A stretch of 64,000 bases of DNA from Collimonas pratensis (lineage in GTDB: Bacteria > Pseudomonadota > Gammaproteobacteria > Burkholderiales > Burkholderiaceae_D), in NCBI RefSeq assembly GCF_001584185.1, contig NZ_CP013234.1, positions 4,030,001 through 4,094,000 of the forward strand. Reading direction: 5' to 3'. The number at the start of each line of letters is the position of its first letter. Positions within the stretch are counted from its first letter, which is position 1. The notes beneath the pieces are model-generated. The model did not search any database and had not been told where the DNA came from. It worked only from the letters and a program-made list of their open reading frames with translations. A program made the position numbers and the translations under genes. Below are positions 47,050-56,381 of the stretch, in pieces.

Positions 47050-49674
47050 TTACGCCCGTTCGCCAACCCAGGCCGCGACGCCTTGCAAGGCAGCCGCCAG
47101 GCCGCTCGGGTCGGTGCCGCCGGCTTGCGCCATGTCGGGACGGCCGCCGCCCTTGCCACCAACCTGCTGGGCGACAAAGTTGACCAGCTCGCCGGCCTTG
47201 ACCTTGGCGGTAGCATCGGCAGTGACGCCGGCGATCAGGCTGACCTTGCCGTCCTTGACCGCTGCCAGCACGATGGCCGCGGTTTTCAGCTTGTCTTTCA
47301 GCTTGTCCATGGTCTCGCGCAAGGTGGCGCTGTCGGCGCCTTCCAGTGTCGCCGCCAGCACCTTGATGCCGTTGACGTCGACCGCTTGCGTCAGCAGCTC
47401 GTCGCCCTGGTTGGCCGCCAGTTTCGATTTCAGGCCGGCCAGTTCTTTTTCCAGCGCCTTGACGTGATCCTGCACCTGCGCGATACGCTGGGTCAGCTCT
47501 TCCGGTTGCGCTTTCAATGCAGCGGCAGCTTCGTTGACGCGGTTGCTCAAGCTCTGCACCAGCGCCAGGCCGGCTTCGCCGGTCACCGCTTCGATGCGGC
47601 GGATGCCAGCGGCGACGCCGCCTTCGCCGACGATCTTGAACAAGCCGATATCGCCAGTGCGGCTGACATGCGTGCCGCCGCACAATTCGCGCGAAGTCCC
47701 GATAGACAGCACCCGCACCTCATCGCCGTATTTCTCGCCGAACAAGGCCATGGCGCCGGCGCCGACAGCATCGTCGAACGACATCAATTTAGCTTCGGTA
47801 GCGACGTTGGCGAGGATTTCGCGGTTGACGATTTCTTCGATACGGCGGATTTCGTCGGCGCTGACCGGCGCATTGTGGCTGAAGTCGAAACGGGTCTTGT
47901 CGGCATCGACGAGTGAACCCTTTTGCGCCACATGCGCGCCCAGCACTTCACGCAATGCCTTGTGCATCAGGTGGGTTGCCGAGTGATTACGGATGGTGCG
48001 GCCGCGCACTGCGGTATCGACCTTGGCGTTGACTTTGTCGCCGACTGCCAGCGCCCCGCTGCGCAAATTGCCGTGATGGCCGAACACTTCGGCCTGGATT
48101 TTCAAGGTATCGGCGACGTCAAACAAGACGCCGGCAGCTTCCAGCACGCCGCAATCGCCTACCTGGCCGCCCGATTCCGCATAGAACGGCGTGGTGTCGA
48201 GCACCACGATGGCGTCCTGGCCGGCTTCGATTTTCTGCACTGCGCTGCCGTCCACATACAGGGCCAGCACTTTGGCTTCATGCACCAGCTCGTCATAGCC
48301 GACGAAACGGGTCTTGTCGCCGCTGTACTCGACAGCGGCTGTCATTTTGAATTTGCCGCCTTCGCGTGCTGCCGTTTTCTGGCGCTCCATGGCTGCCGCA
48401 AAACCGGCTTCGTCCAGTTCGATTTCGCGTTCACGGCAGATATCCGCCGTCAGGTCCAGCGGGAAGCCAAACGTGTCATACAGCGTAAATGCGGTGGCGC
48501 CGCTCAGCTTTTTCGGATTCTTGAGCAGCTCGGCTTCCAGGATCTTCATGCCGTGTTCCAGGGTTTCGCCGAAGCGCTCTTCTTCCTGCTTCAGGATCTG
48601 TTCGACGCGCTCGGCAGCCGCCGGCAACTCGGGATAGGCAGCGCCCATCTCCAGCACCAGGTCCTTGACCAGCTTGTAGAAGAACGGCTTGGTCTGGCCC
48701 AGCTTGTGGCCATGCCGCAGCGCACGGCGGATGATACGGCGCAGCACGTAGCCGCGACCTTCATTGCCGGGAATCACGCCGTCGACCACCAGGAAGGAAC
48801 AGGCGCGGATGTGGTCGGCGATCACTTTCAGCGAATTGTTTTCCAGGTCGCTGATATTGGTTTCGCGCGCAGCAGCCTTGATCAGGCGCTGGAACAGGTC
48901 GATTTCATAGTTGCTGTGCACATGCTGCAGCACCGCAGCCAGGCGCTCCAGGCCCATGCCGGTGTCGACGCATTGCTTCGGCAGCGGGGTCAGGGTGGCG
49001 ACGCCGGTTTTCGGATCGATCTGGCGGTCGAACTGCATGAACACGTTGTTCCAGATTTCGATGTAGCGGTCGCCGTCCTGCTCCGGGCTGCCCGGAGGAC
49101 CGCCCCAGACGTCAGGACCGTGGTCGTAGAAAATTTCGGAACAAGGGCCGCACGGACCGGTGTCGGCCATCTGCCAGAAATTGTCGGAAGCGTAAGGCGC
49201 GCCCTTGTTGTCGCCGATGCGCACGATGCGCTCTTTCGGCAGGCCGATCACCTTGTGCCAGATATCGTAGGCTTCGTCGTCGGTTTCATACACCGTGGCC
49301 CACAATTTGTCGGCCGACAGGCCGTACACCTTGGTCAACAGCTCCCAGGCCCAGACCAGCGAATCATGCTTGAAATAGTCGCCGAACGACCAGTTGCCCA
49401 GCATTTCGAAAAAAGTATGGTGGCGCGCGGTATAGCCGACGTTTTCCAGGTCGTTGTGCTTGCCGCCGGCGCGCAGGCAGCGCTGCACCGAGGTGGCGCG
49501 CACGTAGTTGCGCTTTTCGGTGCCCAGGAACACGTCCTTGAACTGCACCATGCCGGAGTTTGTAAACAGCAGGGTCGGATCGTTACCGGGCACCAGGCTG
49601 GAGGAGCGCACGATGGTGTGCCCCTTGGATTCAAAGAATTTGAGAAACTTTTCGCGGATTTCGGCTGAGTTCAT
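47050..49674 (-). CDS. alaS: Alanyl-tRNA synthetase
   Basis: AlaRS charges tRNA-Ala and edits Ser and Gly mischarging. The ATG at 49674 gives 874 residues beginning [20 protein letters not shown], as in homologues; a longer reading adds 14 unlikely residues. The class II core shows the [18 protein letters not shown] motif and the [10 protein letters not shown] segment. The editing domain has the zinc-type site [17 protein letters not shown] and [20 protein letters not shown]. The C-terminal oligomerisation region ends with the Gly-rich [15 protein letters not shown] typical of the family. It is transcribed alone from a candidate promoter about 115 bases upstream. Confidence 0.97.
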   Translation of the reverse strand: MNSAEIREKFLKFFESKGHTIVRSSSLVPGNDPTLLFTNSGMVQFKDVFLGTEKRNYVRATSVQRCLRAGGKHNDLENVGYTARHHTFFEMLGNWSFGDYFKHDSLVWAWELLTKVYGLSADKLWATVYETDDEAYDIWHKVIGLPKERIVRIGDNKGAPYASDNFWQMADTGPCGPCSEIFYDHGPDVWGGPPGSPEQDGDRYIEIWNNVFMQFDRQIDPKTGVATLTPLPKQCVDTGMGLERLAAVLQHVHSNYEIDLFQRLIKAAARETNISDLENNSLKVIADHIRACSFLVVDGVIPGNEGRGYVLRRIIRRALRHGHKLGQTKPFFYKLVKDLVLEMGAAYPELPAAAERVEQILKQEEERFGETLEHGMKILEAELLKNPKKLSGATAFTLYDTFGFPLDLTADICREREIELDEAGFAAAMERQKTAAREGGKFKMTAAVEYSGDKTRFVGYDELVHEAKVLALYVDGSAVQKIEAGQDAIVVLDTTPFYAESGGQVGDCGVLEAAGVLFDVADTLKIQAEVFGHHGNLRSGALAVGDKVNAKVDTAVRGRTIRNHSATHLMHKALREVLGAHVAQKGSLVDADKTRFDFSHNAPVSADEIRRIEEIVNREILANVATEAKLMSFDDAVGAGAMALFGEKYGDEVRVLSIGTSRELCGGTHVSRTGDIGLFKIVGEGGVAAGIRRIEAVTGEAGLALVQSLSNRVNEAAAALKAQPEELTQRIAQVQDHVKALEKELAGLKSKLAANQGDELLTQAVDVNGIKVLAATLEGADSATLRETMDKLKDKLKTAAIVLAAVKDGKVSLIAGVTADATAKVKAGELVNFVAQQVGGKGGGRPDMAQAGGTDPSGLAAALQGVAAWVGERA

Positions 49675-49785
49675 GTTCTTGGGCAAAAAATGAAACGGAA
49701 TAAAAGCAATCGACATTCAGCAGCGCGGAAGAACCAGGACCTGGTCCATGCGGCGTTGCCAAATAAGTACTTTTGCAAACCTTCG

Positions 49786-49815
49786 ATTATACGTGATACC
49801 TGCCGCACGATTCAG
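49786..49815 (-). promoter_or_regulatory. alaS: Candidate alaS promoter
   Basis: A perfect TATAAT on the minus strand (49786-49791) is 18 bases from CTGAAT (49810-49815), a weak -35. It lies between the upstream gene's terminator and alaS, where a promoter is needed. Confidence 0.5.
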
Positions 49816-49828
49816 CAGGAAGCACATG

Positions 49829-49866
49829 AAAAAAGCCCACCGGGATCGCTCCCGACGGGCTTTTAA
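49829..49866 (-). terminator. Intrinsic terminator of the small Ala/Pro-rich gene
   Basis: On the minus strand GCCCGTCGGGAGCGATCCCG with GTGGGC forms a stem-loop followed by TTTTTT. It lies about 70 bases after the stop codon at 49936 and shields alaS from read-through. The A-run on the other side could also allow plus-strand use. Confidence 0.88.
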
Positions 49867-49935
49867 TGATATCAGGTAAGGAATTCAGTCAAATTCGGCT
49901 CGAATCCGGTCCTGTATCAGCCGTGCTGCACGCTA

Positions 49936-50166
49936 TTAAGCGCCTTTGTTCACTGGTGTTGCTGTGATAGCGTGGCTTTTCTTGTGGTGATGCTTTTTGT
50001 GCTTTTTCACTGCCTTGGCTGGAGCAGCTGCATCCGGAGCAGCGGCAGCAGGAGCGGCCATCGGTGCGGCAGGTGCAGGAGCCGGGGCTGGAGCAGCGGT
50101 TTGCGCCATGACTGGCAGAGCGAAAGCAGCGACGACTACGGCAGCCAGCAATTTATTGATCTTCAT
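49936..50166 (-). CDS. Small secreted Ala/Pro-rich protein with Lys/His tail
   Basis: The start at 50166 gives 76 residues: a clear Sec signal peptide (MKINKLLAAVVVAAFALPVM, then AQ), a low-complexity Ala/Pro stretch of about 30 residues, and a highly basic KKHKKHHHKKSH segment near the C-terminus. AAGGA precedes the start with good spacing. No family can be named. The poly-Lys/His patch could bind metal or anionic surfaces; that is speculation. An own terminator and its place beside another small secreted protein (195 residues) make it a real gene, though coding evidence is only its signal peptide and ribosome site. Confidence 0.7.
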   Translation of the reverse strand: MKINKLLAAVVVAAFALPVMAQTAAPAPAPAPAAPMAAPAAAAPDAAAPAKAVKKHKKHHHKKSHAITATPVNKGA

Positions 50167-50228
50167 TTGGAAATCCTTTTCAGTGAGGTAAAAATACACA
50201 AATGTGTTGCACTAAAGATAACACATGA

Positions 50229-50816
50229 TCAGCCATTCGTCTTGTCACGATGAATACGGCTTGAAACTCGGTTCTGCACTCGATTAACGCGGGCCTGTTC
50301 ATTTGCGTTGACATGACCGTTACGGGCGGCACGCGCTTCGCTGTGATCGACATGCGCCTCGCCGCGCTGCAACTGACCGACCTGGCGCTTGTCCAGTCCG
50401 CCGGACTTGATGCCGTTCTCGATGCGTTGTTCCTGGTTGGCGTTGCGCTGGACGTTGGCCTGCATGCGCTGACTGGAGACCGAGTTCGGATTGCCGACCG
50501 CGCCGTTATGCTTGTCGGCGCTGATATCCTGGCTGACCTTGTTCTGCATTCCCTGGATCCGGGCTTTTTCTGCCGGGCTCAGATTGCCGTTCTTGAGCGC
50601 ATTGGCTTCGGTACGATCGACCTTGGCTTCCTGATGTTCCAGCTGGCCGGCTTCGCGGGTAGTCAGTTGGCCGGACTGCAGGCCGCTTTCAATCCGGTTC
50701 TGCTGGTTGACGTCGCGCTGGGTTTCGCTGGCGGCGCTCTGGGCAAAGACCGGCGCTGCCAGCAAGGTGGCCACGAGCGCGGTCAGCAGGAAAGAAATCG
50801 ATTTTGTGGTTTTCAT
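50229..50816 (-). CDS. Secreted protein with internal duplication, function unknown
   Basis: The start at 50816 follows AAAGGACC and gives 195 residues; longer readings run into repeat DNA. A signal peptide (cut near VFAQ, residue 29) is followed by two tandem homologous units of about 60 residues. The first contains NRIESGLQSGQLTTREAGQL and the second QRIENGIKSGGLDKRQVGQL; each ends with a run around RIQGMQNKVS or RVNRVQNRVS. The units are polar, rich in Gln, Asn and Arg, and probably helical. Similar proteins are called hypothetical in beta- and gammaproteobacteria. It is upstream of the small Ala/Pro-rich gene in the same direction, 62 bases apart. Confidence 0.78.
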   Translation of the reverse strand: MKTTKSISFLLTALVATLLAAPVFAQSAASETQRDVNQQNRIESGLQSGQLTTREAGQLEHQEAKVDRTEANALKNGNLSPAEKARIQGMQNKVSQDISADKHNGAVGNPNSVSSQRMQANVQRNANQEQRIENGIKSGGLDKRQVGQLQRGEAHVDHSEARAARNGHVNANEQARVNRVQNRVSSRIHRDKTNG

Positions 50817-50954
50817 GGTGGTCCTTTCGGTGCGGCTGGTTGTTCGGCCAGGCTGTCTGGCCGGATGAGCAGCTTGCTCATGAGACCTTAAACGCTGACC
50901 GCCACCGTACGCCGACAAAGGACTTGTAAGCCATGTAACGAATCGTAAAGCCCT

Positions 50955-51074
50955 GTAGGGTGGGCACGCCTTTGTGCCCACGCGTGACCGCGATAACCGG
51001 AGTACCGATCCGCGGCACGGAACCAGGCATATGCGCAAAATGATTGCACGCGTGGGCACGATGTGCCCACCCTA
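50955..51074. repeat. Inverted pair of GTAGGGTGGGCA REP-like repeats
   Basis: GTAGGGTGGGCACGCC begins at 50955 and forms a hairpin with TGTGCCCACGCG. An inverted partner, CGTGGGCACGATGTGCCCAC followed by CCTAC, ends at 51074. About 65 bases lie between. The second copy overlaps the end of the phosphodiesterase gene: the TAG of its GTAG is that gene's stop codon. The first 40 bases of the gap (50817-50955) hold no other feature I can support. Confidence 0.8.
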
Positions 51075-51848
51075 CGCAAAATCGGCCGCGATCAGATCGA
51101 TGCGGTCGGTACAGAAACCGTCCACGCCCCAGCCCAGTATCTCGGTCGCCCGCGCCGGCGTATTCACGGTATAGCAAAACAAGCCGTAGCCAGCCTGCTT
51201 GACCGCCTGCGCCTGCATCGGCGACAGGTATTTGTGATTGGTATGCAGGGCCACCGCATCCAGTTCTTCCAGCCGCTGCTGCCAGTCGTCCTCGATGGCA
51301 TCGCTCAGGAAACCACGCGGAATGTCCGGCGCCGCGACCTGGGCCGCGCGTAGCGCATCAAAGGAAAACGAAGAAAACAAGGGCAAGGCCGGATCCGGCC
51401 AGGTGCCTTGGTCAGCCGCCACGTGGGCCGCCAGTTCGGCCTCGAAGACTTCCTCGGTAACTTGCGCCACCACGCGCCCGGTTTCTATTTCAAAGCCTTC
51501 CGCCGGCTTGATTTCGACATTCATCCAGATCCCGTTCTGGCGGCAAAAATCCAGCACCTGGCGATAAGTGCAGATGCGCTCGCCAGCAAACTGCGGCCCC
51601 AGCCAGCTGCCGGCGTCCATCGCGGTCAACTGGTCGGCATTGAAATCGGCAACCTTGCCGACGCCGCGCACGGTGCGGCCGAATACCGGATCGTGCATCA
51701 GGATTGGCACGCCGTCGCGCGACAGCATGACGTCGAACTCGACCGCATGGTAACCATGCTCCAGACCGCAGCGCATGGCCGCAATGGTGTTTTCCGGCGC
51801 CAGCGTACCGCCGCCACGATGCGCGACTATTTTAGGGTAAGGCCACAT
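51072..51848 (-). CDS. Glycerophosphodiester phosphodiesterase (UgpQ-like)
   Basis: The product hydrolyses deacylated phospholipids (glycerophosphodiesters) to glycerol-3-phosphate and an alcohol. The ATG at 51848 gives 258 residues starting MWPYPKIVAHRGGGTLAPEN; longer readings add a poorly conserved N-terminus. The GDPD catalytic residues are visible: the histidine in AHRGG, GLEHGYHAVEFDVMLSRDGV, and the second histidine in PILMHDPVF. Size and lack of a signal peptide fit the cytosolic UgpQ type, usually linked to uptake of glycerophosphodiesters by Ugp transporters; none is present here. The stop codon lies in a REP element. Confidence 0.92.
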   Translation of the reverse strand: MWPYPKIVAHRGGGTLAPENTIAAMRCGLEHGYHAVEFDVMLSRDGVPILMHDPVFGRTVRGVGKVADFNADQLTAMDAGSWLGPQFAGERICTYRQVLDFCRQNGIWMNVEIKPAEGFEIETGRVVAQVTEEVFEAELAAHVAADQGTWPDPALPLFSSFSFDALRAAQVAAPDIPRGFLSDAIEDDWQQRLEELDAVALHTNHKYLSPMQAQAVKQAGYGLFCYTVNTPARATEILGWGVDGFCTDRIDLIAADFA

Positions 51849-52077
51849 GAATCGTCTCTTTCTATCGAATAAACAAGAATGACAGGCGTGTTTTACAGGC
51901 ATTTTCTGCTGCCAGCCGGTCGTGATTACTCTCATTCTTATTGGATTTACGTATTTTGGCAATCGGCGACTGCCGGCGGCGATTCGCGCCATGCAATCCC
52001 GCTTTCGTCGCATTCCGCTTTTGGGCGATCAAGAGCGGGCTCAGAATAGCCTCATTCCCACTCCAGCGAGAACTGCC

Positions 52078-52362
52078 ATGAATGATGCCAATCCAAGCTT
52101 GCAGGACGCCCGCCGCCAGGTCGAACGGAAAATCGGCTTTTACCTGCACCTGGCAGCGTATTTGATTGTAAACAGTGGCCTGTTGCTGCTGAATTTCTTG
52201 CATAATCCCGGTCACCCCTGGGCGCTGGGACCGATCCTGGGCTGGGGCATCGGGTTGCTGTTTCACGGCGTTGCCGTATTCCTCAAGGACCCAGGCGCGC
52301 AGTGGAAGCAACGCATGATAGAACGAGAACTAGAAAAACATAAACGCACACCGCCGACATGA
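52078..52362 (+). CDS. 2TM domain protein, first gene of LytS/LytTR operon
   Basis: The ATG at 52078 gives a 94-residue protein with a 2TM domain: a charged N-terminal helix (DARRQVERKIGFYLHLAAYL) followed by two membrane helices and a basic C-terminal tail (KQRMIERELEKHKR). Such small proteins commonly precede LytS-type kinases in proteobacteria. The stop overlaps the next gene's start by four bases (ATGA), implying translational coupling. A longer reading from 51922 crosses the divergent promoter region. It may help the kinase assemble in the membrane, which is inference. Confidence 0.85.
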   Translation: MNDANPSLQDARRQVERKIGFYLHLAAYLIVNSGLLLLNFLHNPGHPWALGPILGWGIGLLFHGVAVFLKDPGAQWKQRMIERELEKHKRTPPT

Positions 52363-53474
52363 AACCAGCTCCACAGACAGCATTGCCGCCCACCGCCGAA
52401 CCGCTGGCCCGACGTCTGCTGCGCACCCTGTATTTCAATCTCGGCATCGACGTCATGTGCGCCGTGATCGTGACTTACGTGATGCGCATCAGCGACCAGT
52501 TCCTGCCTAACCTGGTGTTTTCGCTGTGCATCGGCCTGACGGCAATGGTGCTGATAGAGGCCGGCCGCTCACTGGTCTGGCGCAACGCTACGCCGCCCAA
52601 AGCGCATTTCCTCGCGTACATATTGGTGGCGGCAGGCATCGCCCAGTTTATCGGCATCCGCCTGGCCGACCTGCTGCTCGGACTCCCTACAGATAATTTT
52701 CTCTCCATGTATATGAACGTAAGCGGCCTCGGCCTGGTTATCCTGACCGTCTCGGTCTGCGTCGGCGCCACCCTGTTTTTCTGGAACCTCAGCACGCTGG
52801 CGGAACTGCGCAACCAGGCGGCCACTGAACGGGCGCGCGCCGTCGCCGTCGAAAAGCAAGCCTTGCAGGCGCAGCTGCAGATGCTGCAGGCGCAGATTGA
52901 GCCGCATATGCTGTTCAATACGCTGGCCACCTTGCAAAGCCTGATTGCGCTGGATGCACCGCGGGCGCAGCAGATGCTGGACCAGCTGATCCAGTTCCTG
53001 CGCGCTTCGCTGTCCTCCTCGCGCATCGAACAAACTACGCTGGCGCAGGAATTCAGTCTGATGGAAGCCTACCTGGAGCTGATGTCGCTGCGCATGGGCA
53101 GCCGCCTCAGCTTCGATCTGCAACTGCCGGCCGCCTTGCGCGATACCGTAATTGCACCGATGCTGCTGCAGCCATTGGTGGAAAACGCTATCAAGCATGG
53201 CCTGGAGCCGAAGATCGAAGGCGGCCGCATCGAAGTCAGCGCCAGCCGCCACGGCCAGCTGCTGCTGCTCGACGTCAGCGACACCGGCCTCGGGCTGGCA
53301 ACGGGTTTTGCCGACATCGCGCAGCAAACGCCCGCCAGCCAAGGCAGCCATATCGGCCTCAGCAATATCCGCGAACGGCTGCAGGCGCTATACGGTTCTC
53401 GCGCCAGCCTGAGCGTCAAACCCAATCTGCCGCATGGCGTCATCGCCCAACTCCAACTCCCTATCCTCTCATGA
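52359..53474 (+). CDS. LytS-type sensor histidine kinase
   Basis: This 371-residue kinase has about four membrane segments in its first 145 residues and a short cytoplasmic linker, then a His_kinase/HATPase pair of the LytS/YehU class. The phosphoacceptor is H183 in QAQIEPHMLFNTLATLQSL. The ATPase part shows LLQPLVENAIKHGLEP, VSDTGLGLA and GSHIGLSNIRERLQALYG. No sensing domain outside the membrane is present, so the signal is probably membrane-derived. The gene overlaps the preceding and following genes by four bases each. Confidence 0.93.
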   Translation: MKPAPQTALPPTAEPLARRLLRTLYFNLGIDVMCAVIVTYVMRISDQFLPNLVFSLCIGLTAMVLIEAGRSLVWRNATPPKAHFLAYILVAAGIAQFIGIRLADLLLGLPTDNFLSMYMNVSGLGLVILTVSVCVGATLFFWNLSTLAELRNQAATERARAVAVEKQALQAQLQMLQAQIEPHMLFNTLATLQSLIALDAPRAQQMLDQLIQFLRASLSSSRIEQTTLAQEFSLMEAYLELMSLRMGSRLSFDLQLPAALRDTVIAPMLLQPLVENAIKHGLEPKIEGGRIEVSASRHGQLLLLDVSDTGLGLATGFADIAQQTPASQGSHIGLSNIRERLQALYGSRASLSVKPNLPHGVIAQLQLPILS

Positions 53475-54277
53475 CTTCACCATCCAATCTGCGCGCCCTG
53501 ATAGCCGAAGACGAACCGATCCTGGCAGCCGCCCTGCTGCAAGCCTTGCAGCGCCTGTGGCCGGAATTGCAGATCATCGCCAGCGTCGACAACGGCCTGG
53601 CGGTAGTCGAGCAAACCCTGAAGCAACGGCCCGACATCCTGTTCCTGGATATCAAGATGCCCGGCAAGAGTGGCCTGGAAGCAGCCCAGGAACTGGCCGA
53701 GGAATGGCCGGAAAACGAAGCGTTTCCGCTGATCGTGTTTGTCACCGCCTACGACGAATATGCGATCTCCGCCTTCGAACATGCCGCCGCCGATTACGTG
53801 CTGAAGCCGATCAGCGATGCGCGCCTGGGCAAGACCATAGTCCGCCTGCAGGAGCGCCTGCAGCAACGTCTGCAGCAAAACAGCGACGGTGATGCCGCGC
53901 TCGAGCGCTTGATCGGCCAGTTGCACAACATGCAACCGCGCAGCAGCGCCGAGCCGCTAACCATGATACGCGCCGCGGTCGGCAACCAGATCCGCATGAT
54001 CCCCATCAACGACGTGATCTATTTCGAGGCCAGCGACAAGTACATCAACGTCGTCACCGCCGACAGCGAATCACTGATCCGCACCAGCCTCAAGGAATTG
54101 CTGCCGCAGATCGACAGCCGCCAGTTCTGGCAGGTGCACCGCGGCACCATCGTCAACCTCCAGTGCATCCAGATGGCGATACGCGACGAAAGCGGCAAGT
54201 TGTCGCTGAAGCTGCGCGGCCGCAGCGAAAGCCTGACGGTCAGCCGGGTGTTCGCCCATCTTTTCAAGCAGATGTAA
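53471..54277 (+). CDS. LytTR-family response regulator
   Basis: This 268-residue regulator has a receiver domain (phosphoacceptor D60 in DILFLDIKMPGKSGLE, acidic pair in IAEDEP) and a C-terminal LytTR DNA-binding domain at about 160-268 (for example IYFEASDKYINVVTADSE and VHRGTIVNL). It forms a classical pair with the LytS-type kinase, whose stop codon its ATG overlaps. LytTR regulators bind direct repeats and often control cell-surface or membrane-stress genes. A short coiled-coil-like linker of Gln/Leu residues joins the domains. No target site was found in this window. Confidence 0.93.
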   Translation: MTSPSNLRALIAEDEPILAAALLQALQRLWPELQIIASVDNGLAVVEQTLKQRPDILFLDIKMPGKSGLEAAQELAEEWPENEAFPLIVFVTAYDEYAISAFEHAAADYVLKPISDARLGKTIVRLQERLQQRLQQNSDGDAALERLIGQLHNMQPRSSAEPLTMIRAAVGNQIRMIPINDVIYFEASDKYINVVTADSESLIRTSLKELLPQIDSRQFWQVHRGTIVNLQCIQMAIRDESGKLSLKLRGRSESLTVSRVFAHLFKQM

Positions 54278-54459
54278 GGGGCGCGCGGCGGACCCCGGCA
54301 TGAATGTCATTTTTGTCAATAAAACAGCATCCGGCGCCATCCTTTTACCGCTGCCCTGATCGCAGTGCAACAAAATCCCTAGTACGGTGCCTGCAAAGCG
54401 CCACGCTACGGTAAAATGAGTCATCACCTCATTCTGCAAAGCGTATAAATAGATCCTCC

Positions 54460-56235
54460 ATGAGCACAGACCACACCAACGGCCACACCCCACCTGCACC
54501 AGCCTCGTCCAATTTCTTGCGCGGCATCATCGAAACCGATTTGACGGCTGGCGCCTATGCCGGCCGCCAGGACAGCCAGGGTCAGCCATTGCCGCAAGTG
54601 GTCACGCGTTTTCCGCCGGAGCCTAACGGCTACCTGCATATCGGTCACGCCAAGTCGATCTGCGTCAACTTCGGCCTGGCGCGCGATTACGCCGGCCGTT
54701 GCCATCTGCGCTTCGACGACACCAATCCCGAAAAAGAAGAGCAGGAATACGTCGACACCATCATCGACAGCGTGCGCTGGCTCGGCTTTGACTGGAAAGA
54801 CAGCACGGGCGAGCATCTTTATTTCGCCAGCAACTATTTCGATAAGCTGTACGAGATGGCGGAATACCTGATCACTGCAGACCTTGCCTATGTCGACAGC
54901 CAGAGCGCTGAAGAAATGGCGGCCAACCGCGGCAATTTCGGCGAAGTAGGCAAGGATTCGCCATTCCGCAACCGCTCTGCGGCCGAGTCGCTGGATTTGT
55001 TCCGCCGCATGAAAGCGGGCGAATTCAAGGATGGCGAGCACATCGTGCGCGCCAAGATCGACATGGCGTCGCCCAACATGAACCTGCGCGACCCGGCCAT
55101 CTACCGCATCCGCCACGCTCACCATCACCGTACCGGCGACAAGTGGTGCATCTATCCGATGTACGACTACACGCACCCGATTTCCGATGCGCTGGAAAAC
55201 ATCTCGCACTCGGTCTGCACCCTGGAATTCCAGGATCACCGGCCGTTCTACGACTGGATCCTGGAACACCTGGGCAACGCCGGCTTCCTGCAAAAACCGG
55301 TGCCGCACCAGTACGAATTCTCGCGCCTCAACGTCACCTACGTGATCACCAGCAAGCGCAAGCTGCGCCAGCTGGTGGACGAAGGCATCGTCGACGGCTG
55401 GGACGATCCGCGCATGCCTACCCTGGTCGGCATCCGCCGCCGTGGTTTTACGCCGGAATCGATACAACTGTTTTGCGACCGCACAGGCGTCACTAAATCG
55501 GACGGCTGGATCGACATGAGCTCGCTGGAAGGCGCGTTGCGTGAAGACCTCGACCCGAAGGCGCCGCGCGCCTCGGCAGTGCTGCGGCCGCTGAAGCTGA
55601 TCATCGACAATTTCCCGGCAGGCGAAACCGTGGCTTGCCATGCGCCGGTCTATCCGCCTGCGCATCCGGAACACGCTACCGCGCTGCGTCATTTCCCTAT
55701 CAGCAACACGCTGTGGATCGAGCAGGAAGATTTCATGGAAACGCCGGTCAAAGGCTATTTCCGCCTGTTCCCGCCGACCGCCGACAAGCCGGGCAGCCGG
55801 GTCCGCCTGCGCCACGGTTTCGTGGTTGAGTGCACCGGCTTCGATAAAGACGCCGACGGCAAGGTTACGGCCGTGCATTGCACCTATTTCCCCGACAGCA
55901 AAAGCGGCACCGAAGGCAGCGCCAACTACAAGGTCAAGGGCAATATCCACTGGATCAGCGTGGCCCATGCGCTGGAAGCCGAGGTGCGGCTGTACGACCG
56001 CCTGTTCACCGATCCGCATCCGGATGCCGGCGGCAAGGACTTCAAGGCCGCCCTCAATCCGAATGCCAAGGAAGTGATCACCGCCTACCTCGAACCAGGC
56101 CTGAAGGATGCCAAGCCGGAAGACCGCTACCAGTTTGAACGGCATGGCTATTTCATCGCCGACCGCATCGATTCGCAGCCCGGCAAGCCGGTATTCAACC
56201 GCACGGTGACCCTGAAAGACGGCTGGAGCAAGTAA
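54460..56235 (+). CDS. glnS: Glutaminyl-tRNA synthetase
   Basis: GlnRS charges tRNA-Gln. The 591-residue protein is a class I synthetase with the HIGH motif in RFPPEPNGYLHIGHAKSI and the second active-site motif in VTYVITSKRKLRQLVDEG, where the usual VMSKR is ITSKR. Other landmarks are FDDTNPEKEEQEY and the C-terminal beta-barrel anticodon-binding domains with TLWIEQEDFMETPVKGYFRL. Having GlnRS means the organism does not rely only on the amidotransferase route for Gln-tRNA. A terminator follows at 56269. Confidence 0.97.
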   Translation: MSTDHTNGHTPPAPASSNFLRGIIETDLTAGAYAGRQDSQGQPLPQVVTRFPPEPNGYLHIGHAKSICVNFGLARDYAGRCHLRFDDTNPEKEEQEYVDTIIDSVRWLGFDWKDSTGEHLYFASNYFDKLYEMAEYLITADLAYVDSQSAEEMAANRGNFGEVGKDSPFRNRSAAESLDLFRRMKAGEFKDGEHIVRAKIDMASPNMNLRDPAIYRIRHAHHHRTGDKWCIYPMYDYTHPISDALENISHSVCTLEFQDHRPFYDWILEHLGNAGFLQKPVPHQYEFSRLNVTYVITSKRKLRQLVDEGIVDGWDDPRMPTLVGIRRRGFTPESIQLFCDRTGVTKSDGWIDMSSLEGALREDLDPKAPRASAVLRPLKLIIDNFPAGETVACHAPVYPPAHPEHATALRHFPISNTLWIEQEDFMETPVKGYFRLFPPTADKPGSRVRLRHGFVVECTGFDKDADGKVTAVHCTYFPDSKSGTEGSANYKVKGNIHWISVAHALEAEVRLYDRLFTDPHPDAGGKDFKAALNPNAKEVITAYLEPGLKDAKPEDRYQFERHGYFIADRIDSQPGKPVFNRTVTLKDGWSK

Positions 56236-56268
56236 AAGCCAGCCAGAAATTTCCACGTAGAAACAAAC

Positions 56269-56304
56269 AAAGACGCTACACCGTAAATTCGGTCTGGCGT
56301 CTTT
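56269..56304 (+). terminator. Intrinsic terminator of glnS
   Basis: AAAGACGC pairs with GCGTCTTT, with an inner ACCG/CGGT stem, 33 bases after the glnS stop codon. A short T-rich stretch (ATTCATTTT) follows. Confidence 0.75.
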
Positions 56305-56381
56305 ATTCATTTTGCGGCCGGTGTTACATTAACTGACTATAAGTATCAGCGTTATGTGCTGAGATGACGCCAAATAGATAG

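Noticed and set aside
47923..49668. 581-codon frame opposite alaS
   Set aside because: Antisense shadow of an essential gene.
54424..56310. 628-codon frame opposite glnS
   Set aside because: Antisense shadow of glnS; no domains.
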